From: an uncultured bacterium
GTDB lineage: Bacteria; Muiribacteriota; Ozemobacteria; Ozemobacterales; Ozemobacteraceae
Direction: 5' to 3'
Assembly: GCA_937949615.1 (NCBI GenBank)
Contig: CALEDQ010000008.1
Coordinates: 1-64,000, forward strand
Length of the DNA stretch: 64,000 nt
Every line of letters begins with the position of its first letter. Position 1 is the first letter of the stretch. Below are positions 34,304 to 41,800 of this stretch, piece after piece. A program made the position numbers and the translations under genes. The notes beneath the pieces are model-generated. The model searched no databases. It was not told where the DNA came from and saw only the letters and a list, made by a program, of their open reading frames with translations.

Positions 34304-35443
34304 TTATTTGAGCACGGCCGCAGAAATGACCATTTTCTGCACTTCTGAGGTGCCTTCATAGATTTCGGTGATCTTGGCATCACGCATCATGCGCTCGACC
34401 GGGTATTCACGGGTGTAGCCATAGCCGCCGTGCAGCTGCACCGCCATTGTGGTCACGGCCATTGCGGTTTCTGAGGCAAAGAGCTTGGCCATCGCCGCTT
34501 CGGTGCTGTAAGGTTGTTTCGCGTCTTTCAGGCAGGCGGCGCGGTAGACGAGCAGTCTGGCAGCGTCGGTTCTCGCCTGCATGTCAGCAAGCTGGAACTG
34601 GGTGTTCTGGAAGGAGCCGATTGTTTTGCCGAACTGCTTGCGCTCTTTAACGTATTTAACCGTTTCGTCGATTGCACCCTGCGCCAGGCCGAGCGCCTGG
34701 GCACCAATGCCGATGCGGCCGCCGTCGAGTGTTTTCATTGCCAGACCAAAGCCACCGCCTTCGCGGCCAAGAAGATTGCTGACCGGAACTTCGACGTTTT
34801 CGAAGATCAGTTCACAGGTAGACGAGCCGCGAATGCCCATTTTCTCTTCTTTTTTGCCGATCGAGAAGCCGGGCATGCCCTTTTCGACGATAAAGGCCGA
34901 AATGCCACGGGTGCCCTTGCTGCGGTCGGTCATCGCGAAAACGATGTAGACGTCGGCATAACCGGCGTTGGTAATGAAGATTTTCGAGCCGGTGAGAATG
35001 TATTTGTCGCCGCTGAGCACGGCGGCGGTCTGCTGACCGGCGGCATCGGTGCCGGCGTTGGGCTCGGTCAGGCCGAAGGCGCCGATTTTTTTGCCAGAAG
35101 CGAGGTCGGGCAGCAATCTGCGTTTCTGTTCATCGGTGCCGAATTCATAAATTGGTGCGGCACAGAGTGAGGTGTGGGCAGAAAGAATTACACCGGTAGT
35201 GCCGCAGACTTTCGACAGGGCTTCGACGGCCATGATGTAGCCGAGGTTATCGCCGCCGGCGCCGCCGAAGTCTTTCGGGAACGGAATGCCCATCATGCCG
35301 AAGCGGGCCATTTTTTCGACGGTGCTGACCGGAAAAGCTTCTTTTTCGTCGGTTTCACGGGCAAGGGGGCGCACTTCGTTTTCGGCGAAGTCTTTGAGGG
35401 TGGTAGCGAGAAGCTGGTGTTCCCGGCTGAGTTGAAAATCCAT
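34304..35443 (-). CDS. Short-chain acyl-CoA dehydrogenase (probable butyryl-CoA dehydrogenase)
   Basis: 379 residues, the size of the homotetrameric FAD dehydrogenases. Motifs: IGAFGLTEPNAGTDAAG, FITNAGYADVYIVFAMTD, and the C-terminal catalytic Glu in EIYEGTSEVQ. In this context it would reduce crotonyl-CoA to butyryl-CoA. Neighbours kal and etfBA match the lysine-fermentation clusters of Fusobacterium and clostridia, where the same order (kal, dehydrogenase, etfB, etfA) occurs. Substrate chain length is inferred from context. Confidence 0.93.
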   Translation of the reverse strand: MDFQLSREHQLLATTLKDFAENEVRPLARETDEKEAFPVSTVEKMARFGMMGIPFPKDFGGAGGDNLGYIMAVEALSKVCGTTGVILSAHTSLCAAPIYEFGTDEQKRRLLPDLASGKKIGAFGLTEPNAGTDAAGQQTAAVLSGDKYILTGSKIFITNAGYADVYIVFAMTDRSKGTRGISAFIVEKGMPGFSIGKKEEKMGIRGSSTCELIFENVEVPVSNLLGREGGGFGLAMKTLDGGRIGIGAQALGLAQGAIDETVKYVKERKQFGKTIGSFQNTQFQLADMQARTDAARLLVYRAACLKDAKQPYSTEAAMAKLFASETAMAVTTMAVQLHGGYGYTREYPVERMMRDAKITEIYEGTSEVQKMVISAAVLK

Positions 35444-35470
35444 GGTGCTCTCCTTGTGTTTGGCTTGGCT

Positions 35471-35887
35471 TCAGATGGCGAGGGCGAGATCGTTGATACG
35501 GGTAGAATGGCGCTGTTTAGCCTTCGGCACGACGCAGGTGCCGGTGGCCCGGCAGACGATCTGCGATTCTTCGAGAACGTCGGCGGCCGAGTCGCTGATA
35601 TCTTTGCGGGGCACGATGACTTTGCGTGCTTCGAAGCGCATTTTGCGCGACGAATTGCCGTAATGGGTGATTTCGCCGAGCGCTTCGATGTAATCACCTG
35701 CGTAAACGGGCGCCAGAAATTCGATTTTATCGTAGCCGGCAAACAGACCTTCGTCGCCGTCGCTGCGAATCAGCAGTTCGGTCGCAACATCGCCGAACAG
35801 TTGCAGCATGCGGGCACCGTCGACAAGTTCGCCGCCGTAATGGGCGTCAGCAAGACTCATTCTCAGTCTGATCATCGCTTTAGCCAT
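35471..35887 (-). CDS. kal: 3-aminobutyryl-CoA ammonia-lyase (hotdog fold)
   Basis: 138 residues. The sequence RMSLADAHYGGELVDGARMLQLFG, then VEFLAPVYAGDYIEALGE-like segments (here IEFLAPVYAGDYIEA) and ISDSAADVL, is that of Kal. Kal removes ammonia from L-3-aminobutyryl-CoA to give crotonyl-CoA in the lysine-to-butyrate pathway. The fold is a thioesterase-type hotdog, so automatic annotation may say thioesterase. It begins one base after the maoC stop, with GGAG upstream. The earlier pathway genes (kamA, kamDE, kdd, kce) are not seen in the window. Confidence 0.88.
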   Translation of the reverse strand: MAKAMIRLRMSLADAHYGGELVDGARMLQLFGDVATELLIRSDGDEGLFAGYDKIEFLAPVYAGDYIEALGEITHYGNSSRKMRFEARKVIVPRKDISDSAADVLEESQIVCRATGTCVVPKAKQRHSTRINDLALAI

Positions 35888-35888
35888 A

Positions 35889-36335
35889 TCAATGCTCCTT
35901 TGCGGCTGTTTCGCGGCGCGGCACCTTGAGCACCGCTTCGCCGTCGATCACGGTTTTGTCACCGACCAGGCAGATAGTTTTCATGGTGACGAAGCTTTTT
36001 TCGGTATTCATGTCAGAGATTTCGACATGGGCGGTAACGGTATCGCCGATGCGCACCGGGGCTTTGAACTTAAGCGTCTGTGAAACATAGATGCAGCCGG
36101 GACCCGGCAGGCGGGTTCCGAGAACGGTTGAAATGAAGGCGGCTGAAAGCATGCCGTGCGCGATTCTGCCCTCGAAGCGGGTTTTTCTGGCAAATTCTTC
36201 GTTGATGTGAACCGGGTTGAAGTCGCCCGAGATTCCGGCAAAGTTGACGATGTCGGTTTCGGTGATGGTTTTAGAGAATTCGGCGCTCATGCCGGTATGA
36301 AGTGATTCGAAAGTGAAGCCGTTGTTTTCCAGCAT
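35889..36335 (-). CDS. MaoC-like (R)-specific enoyl-CoA hydratase
   Basis: 148 residues with the hydratase-2 signature GDFNPVHINEEFA (catalytic Asp and His) followed by GRIAHGMLSAAFIS. Close to PhaJ: hydrates crotonyl-CoA to (R)-3-hydroxybutyryl-CoA. As first gene of the kal-acd-etfBA operon it could interconvert the crotonyl-CoA pool with 3-hydroxybutyryl-CoA, an unusual addition to the known kal clusters. AGGAGG stands six bases before ATG. Confidence 0.9.
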   Translation of the reverse strand: MLENNGFTFESLHTGMSAEFSKTITETDIVNFAGISGDFNPVHINEEFARKTRFEGRIAHGMLSAAFISTVLGTRLPGPGCIYVSQTLKFKAPVRIGDTVTAHVEISDMNTEKSFVTMKTICLVGDKTVIDGEAVLKVPRRETAAKEH

Positions 36336-36380
36336 AAAACCTCCTGCTTTTTCGCTTATTTAGCTGCTCTTTGCTTTAAT

Positions 36381-36396
36381 CGAGAAATTTTTCTCG
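36381..36396 (-). promoter_or_regulatory. Palindrome in the maoC-kal leader
   Basis: CGAGAA/TTCTCG separated by four bases, between the promoter and the first gene; may be an operator or leader hairpin. Confidence 0.4.
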
Positions 36397-36401
36397 TTAA
36401 A

Positions 36402-36436
36402 TTTTTCACAATCACAGCATAAATGTTTGTGAAAAA
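36402..36436 (-). promoter_or_regulatory. Inverted repeat over the maoC-kal promoter
   Basis: TTTTTCACAA and TTGTGAAAAA form perfect ten-base arms 15 bases apart, spanning the -10 box and the spacer. Bound repressor would block polymerase. Confidence 0.55.
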
Positions 36437-36444
36437 AATGTCAA
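36416..36444 (-). promoter_or_regulatory. Vegetative promoter of maoC-kal-acd-etfBA
   Basis: Perfect TTGACA, 17-base spacer, TATGCT on the minus strand, 80 bases upstream of maoC. Confidence 0.75.
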
Positions 36445-36566
36445 GCGTGAAAAAATTCCGAGTTTATGGCACTTTCGCCGGCAAAGATTTTTCCGGCAAC
36501 TGATGCCGACTGAGCGCGAAAAAACGCCACAGCCAGATGCCGGCTCGATTCAGTCAGAGAATAATT

Positions 36567-37130
36567 TTATTCGTCGCTGTCTTCTTCGACGTCGAGGTCG
36601 TCAAGACCGGCATCTGAGCGCAGTTTTTCGATGAAATTCTGCGGCAGCGGTCGGCCGAATTCAGAGGCGATGCGCTCGGCGGTCGCCTGTTCACCGGCAG
36701 GAATATCAATAATTATTGTGCGGCGGCGGCTTCCGCCTCTTCTTCCCAGCACCTGATACAAAAAAACGAATTTGCCGGCGTCGAGCGGGTGAAAGCCAGC
36801 TCCTTCAAGAGTTGAAAGCGAGGCGTCATTGACAAACACTTCGTCTTCGTAAACCAGACCCTTGCAATAGATCTGCAGATGTTCGTCGTCGGGCTGCAGG
36901 CGCCAGTCGGCAATCAGTTCCTCTTCAACAAAGCTTTCTTCGGCGATGCGCTCGCTCTGCCTCAGCATGAAAAACGAAATAAAACCGGTCAAAGCCAGAA
37001 CAAGGCCGATAAAAGCAGAAGCCATCGCCCAGTCAGCGTCTGTTCCGGTTAAGAGTGGAATAAGGCCGGCAATGCCGATAAAACCAAGTATGAGACCAAC
37101 CATCGAACCCTGGGAATGTTTTCCTGCCAT
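36567..37130 (-). CDS. Hypothetical two-TM membrane protein
   Basis: 187 residues: N-terminal hairpin of hydrophobic segments at about 10-27 and 34-55, then a soluble, beta-rich domain and an acidic end (DAGLDDLDVEEDSDE). A run of Gly/Arg (GRRGGSRRR) sits near residue 134. Resembles in layout the 203-residue protein at 13.5 kb. Function unknown. Confidence 0.65.
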   Translation of the reverse strand: MAGKHSQGSMVGLILGFIGIAGLIPLLTGTDADWAMASAFIGLVLALTGFISFFMLRQSERIAEESFVEEELIADWRLQPDDEHLQIYCKGLVYEDEVFVNDASLSTLEGAGFHPLDAGKFVFLYQVLGRRGGSRRRTIIIDIPAGEQATAERIASEFGRPLPQNFIEKLRSDAGLDDLDVEEDSDE

Positions 37131-37261
37131 GCTTTTACCCCTGTTTCCTCAAAAAAATCATGCATCTCTGTTCAAAAAAGTCAAAAGCCGCTGTCTGCAA
37201 TATAACCAGACTGGCAATATGTTCGCAACAGAAAACGGATCTGCTGCAGCACGGACCATTT

Positions 37262-37290
37262 TTGCACCTTCAGATTCGAGATAGTATAAT
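37262..37290 (+). promoter_or_regulatory. Promoter of the phosphotransferase gene
   Basis: TTGCAC, 17-base spacer, perfect TATAAT, 55 bases before the ATG. Confidence 0.65.
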
Positions 37291-37345
37291 CGGTAAAACT
37301 CCCTGAAATTCGACTATATCTGAACAAAACGCACCAGGATTTACA

Positions 37346-38233
37346 ATGAAGAATGATGAAATACTGAATTTGGCATTAGAGCACGGTCTTCGCTTAAAAG
37401 ACGATGTAATAAGCTTGAATGAGATGGGAATCGACTTCAGGGTTGCCTTTGCCTGTGATCTGCATGACCAGAAATGGGTGTTAAGAATTCCCCGCCGTGA
37501 AGATCTTGCAGACCAGATTCGGCATGAAAGCAAAATACTGAATCTGGTAAAAAGGCACCTATCTGTCGAAGTTCCAGACTGGAAAATCGCAAGCCCGAGA
37601 CTGGTAGCCTACACGCTACTGAAAAACCAGCCCGTGATAACCTTCGATGCAAAAAGTTTTGAGGTTTCCTGGCATATTGACCAGAACGAAAATCAGATAG
37701 TTTCTTCTTTGGCAAAAATACTCTCGCAACTTCATAAAATTCCAGTTTCAGAAGCAGTTGCGGCTGGCGCAAAATTACTTTCAGCCCAGCAGGCCCGCCA
37801 GGAAATTCTGGATAATATTACCGAAGTGAAAAGAGAAATCGGCATTCGGCCGGAGCTGGAAAACAGGTGGCGAAAATGGGTAGAGACAGATATTTATTGG
37901 CCAGACTTCTCTGTTTTTGTACACGGCGACCTGTATGCCGGGCATATTCTTTCTAACCAACATGGAAAAATCAGCGGTTTGATAGACTGGTCTGAAGCCC
38001 AGATAAGCGATCCGGCCATTGATTTTTCAGGGCATCTCGCGGTCTTCGGTGAAAAAAGCCTCACAGAGCTCATATCAGAATATGAAAAGTGCGGCGCCAG
38101 AATCTGGACAAAAATGTTTGATCATGCCTGCGAGCGCCATGCAGCCTCGCCCTTGAAATATGGTGTCTTTGCCCTGAAAACAGGACTCGCAGAGCACCTC
38201 GATGCAGCCAGAGCTCAGTTGACCGGACAATAA
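37346..38233 (+). CDS. Macrolide 2'-phosphotransferase homologue (Mph family)
   Basis: 295 residues of the aminoglycoside-phosphotransferase fold, in the Mph branch: MGIDFRVAFACD near the N-terminus with WVLRIPRRED, the Brenner loop VHGDLYAGHIL (catalytic Asp, Asn/His variation) and GLIDWSEAQISDPAIDF (metal-binding Asp). Characterised members phosphorylate the 2'-OH of macrolide desosamine using GTP. Resistance is not proven here; environmental Mph homologues can have other substrates. It opens the AT-richer 37-46 kb segment. Confidence 0.82.
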   Translation: MKNDEILNLALEHGLRLKDDVISLNEMGIDFRVAFACDLHDQKWVLRIPRREDLADQIRHESKILNLVKRHLSVEVPDWKIASPRLVAYTLLKNQPVITFDAKSFEVSWHIDQNENQIVSSLAKILSQLHKIPVSEAVAAGAKLLSAQQARQEILDNITEVKREIGIRPELENRWRKWVETDIYWPDFSVFVHGDLYAGHILSNQHGKISGLIDWSEAQISDPAIDFSGHLAVFGEKSLTELISEYEKCGARIWTKMFDHACERHAASPLKYGVFALKTGLAEHLDAARAQLTGQ

Positions 38234-38302
38234 GGCTAATCCGGGCGGTGGCGAAAAAAAACGTTTCTGCAAAAGAGATCAAGTGAGGAAAGGAAAATAA
38301 TT

Positions 38303-38791
38303 ATGCAGCAGTATCACCCACGCAGAAAGAGAAATGAAATAATCGATACCAACGAGAAAGCGGCACTGCTGAAATTTTGCAATCATGCGACAATTGCGCT
38401 ATGCGACGGCGAAATCCCTTATATTGTGACCATGAGTTACGGTTTTGATACGAACAATAGCTGCCTTTATTTTCACTGCGCCAACCAGGGCGACAAGCTC
38501 GATTTTATCAGAAAAAACCCGAAGGCCTGTGCGACAGTGATTAAAGATAACGGCTACCTGCAAGGCGACTGCGATCACGATTACGAATCACTGGTCATCA
38601 GGGGCGAAATGCACATCGTCAGCGACCTTAACGAAAAGAAACACGGCCTGCAGATTTTGCTGAATCACCTCGAAAAAGACCCCGCCCCAATCATGGCGCG
38701 CAACATCAAAAACGACAGTTCATACAACTCTGTGACCATTCTCAAACTGACAATGAACTCAATAATCGGCAAAAAACACCTGAAAGCATGA
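38303..38791 (+). CDS. NimA-like FMN-binding (PNPOx-fold) protein
   Basis: 162 residues: an N-terminal RRKRNEIID, then LCDGEIPYIVTMSYGFD and YFHCANQGDKLDFIRKNPKACATVI, the usual flavin-site segments of the NimA/pyridoxamine-oxidase-related family. Members bind FMN or heme; some confer 5-nitroimidazole resistance by full reduction of the drug, typical of anaerobes. GAGGAAAGG precedes the ATG at long spacing. It follows the Mph homologue by 69 bases, possibly cotranscribed. Confidence 0.82.
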   Translation: MQQYHPRRKRNEIIDTNEKAALLKFCNHATIALCDGEIPYIVTMSYGFDTNNSCLYFHCANQGDKLDFIRKNPKACATVIKDNGYLQGDCDHDYESLVIRGEMHIVSDLNEKKHGLQILLNHLEKDPAPIMARNIKNDSSYNSVTILKLTMNSIIGKKHLKA

Positions 38792-38842
38792 TACACTCAG
38801 GGAATAATTGACGAAAAATACCAACACGAAAAGGGTATTACA

Positions 38843-41800
38843 ATGAAAGAATCAGAAAGATCTTTTGCGGAAAACGAAGAATCGGGCGTAGAGACATGTA
38901 ATGAAACCAAACCTGCCATCAGCATCTCAGCAGAAATCAGTTCTGCCTATAACCTCGCGATGCAGCAGAATTTTGTGCCTCTTATCGGCGCGATACGACT
39001 TACCAATTCAGGAAATTATCCTTCCGACAAAATCAAGCTCAGCATAACTGCAGACCCCGAATTTTTTGAGCCAGTCGAAATTGATGTTCCTGAAATCCCA
39101 CCCGCCGGTTCGTTCGAACTGAAGGAACCGAAACTTAAAATTTCCACCGATTTTCTTTTACTGCTTAAAGAGCGAATTAAAACCAAAGTTTCTATCAAAA
39201 TTTCTGCTGTAACAGATGCGCCAGCATTCGAAAGCAACGTCAACCTTCTTGCCTTCAACGAATGCGATGGTTACATGTATCTGCCAGAGCTTATTTCTGC
39301 GTTCGTTCAGCCAAATTCGCCCACCATCGAGAAAATTCTTGCCGGCACAGCCGCAATTCTGGCCAGCTCGGGCAAGTCTTCAGCAATCAGCGGTTATCAG
39401 TCCAAAGATCCCGGCGTTGTCGGCAATATTGCCGCTGCAATTTTTGCGGCAATTTCTTCCTGTCAGATCAATTATTGCATGCCGCCAGCCAGCTTTGAGT
39501 CTGATGGTCAGAAAATCAGGTTTCCTGAAGTCATTATGGAAAATAGACTCGGAACCTGCCTGGATCTTACGCTGCTTTTTTGTGCCTGTCTTGAACAGGC
39601 TGGCTTGAACAGCCTGATCATTTTTACCCGAGGTCACGCTTTTGCCGGTGTATGGCTGAAAGATGAGAGCTTTCCGTTATGCTTCCTCGACAATGCCACT
39701 TCTGTGCAAAAAAGGGTAGAGCTTAAGGAAATCATGGTTTTCGAAACCACCACTGTTACCGGGCCTGACAGCGATTTTTCCAGAGCTGCCAGAATCGGCG
39801 AGCAAAAGCTTCGTGAAGAAGATTTTATTGGCTGCATCGATATCATGCGCTGCCGTTCGACTCATATTCTTCCTCTGCCAGTCTCTTTCGATGGCACGAA
39901 ATTTAGAATCGAGACACAGCAGCCGACTACAACTGCCTCAAATCGCGTTTTCACGCCAATCGATCTGCAAGCCCCGGAATTCGTTCAGGCAGGCAAAAAT
40001 GATAAACCTGCCGAAAACCGCATCGATCAATGGAAACGCAAACTCCTTGACCTTTCGCTTCGCAATAAGCTCCTTAACTATCGGGTTACTGCCAAAACCA
40101 TTCAGATCGTCTGTGGCTCGCTGGCAAGACTTGAAGACTGCCTGGCTGACGGCAAAGAATTCCGGGTCAGGGCTCTGCCGCCAGACCTTGAAGCTGGGCG
40201 CAGTGCCCAGACACATCTCGAAAATACCGGAAGTGATATCAAACAGGAATTCATTCAACGCGAATTTCTGCAGCATCGCCTGTATTCATCGCTTACCGAA
40301 ACCGCCCTTGAAAAGAATCTGCTCGAAGTCTTTCGCGATTCGCGCAACAGCCTTGAAGAAGGCGGAACCAACACCCTTTACCTGGCACTCGGGTTTCTTT
40401 ATTGGCAGGAATCAAAATCGGCCGACACTCTCAGAGCTGCTCCAATAATACTTCTACCGCTGGAAATCAGGCGAAATTCGGTTAAAGAAGGCTTCACAAT
40501 CTGTAAACGCGACGAAGAAGCTCAAATTAACGTCACTCTACTCGAACTTCTCAAACAGGACTTCAATCTCGACATACAGGGCCTTGACCCGCTGCCAACA
40601 GACGATCATGGAATAGACCTCGACAAAACCCTCAATACCATTCGTCAGCATATTCTGAATCTTGAAAACTGGCAGGTTCGTGAAGAGGCAGTAATAGGCA
40701 ATTTTCAGTTCCGCAAATTCCTGATGTATAAAGATCTTGAACTGCGTTCGGCAAAGCTTCTTGAAAACCCTGTTGTCAACCATCTGGTTAACGGCAGCGA
40801 CAAAAGTTTTCCTGATCAGGGTGGCTTTCCCGAAGCCAGACGTCTCGACCAGGATTATCCTGCCGACCGCACATTCTGCCCGTTAAGTGCCGACAGTTCA
40901 CAACTGGTCGCAGTTCACGCCGCAGCGGCCGGGCGCAGCTTTGTTCTGCATGGCCCGCCCGGAACAGGAAAATCACAAACTATCACCAACATTATCGCCC
41001 ACTCTATTGCAGTCGGCAAATCGGTGCTGTTCGTCTCTGAGAAGGCAGCCGCTCTAAATGTTGTTTACAATCGCCTTGATAAAATCGGTCTTGGCCCTTA
41101 CTGTCTTGAACTTCACTCGAACAAAAGCCGCAAAGCCGAAGTGCTGAACCAGCTTAAAAAAGCTCTTGATCAGCAGGTTAAACGTGACAGCGGTAACTGG
41201 CAAAGCACAGCACACAGTATCCAGGCTCTTCGCTGCGAACTTAACAACTACGCTGAAACACTTCATTTGAAGCACCAGAACAACTACTCATTCTACAAAG
41301 CTCTTTCATTGCTGACCGGCATGGAATCGACTCCTGAGGCATCTATCAAATGGGATTCGTTCGCAGCTGCCGATGCCTCGCAGCTTGAGCAGATAAAGGA
41401 TCTGCTGTGCAGAATCGAACTTCTTGGGCATGACTACGGCAATCTTCATGACAGCCCGTGGAAAAATGTCATGGCCGAAGACTGGACACCTGAATTTAAT
41501 CGAGCGATTGCCGAAATGCTTCGTCAGGCCATTGACAGCGGAAGCGCTCTGCAGGCCCGCTACCGTGAAATTGTCGGTTTTTTCGGTTCTGAAGGCTTCG
41601 CCGGCTCTATCGAGGCATTAAAACTCGCAGCCGAAATTCTGCAGGCTGTAATTGATTTTCCACCAGGAGCGGCTATATTACTGAGTTCCGACAATCATTC
41701 AGCTGATTTTCGCTTTTTGAACAAGCTTATCAAGTCAGGCAACGCTCGCGACAGACTTCGTACAGACCTGCTGGCGAAATTTGATGAAAAAATTCTACAG

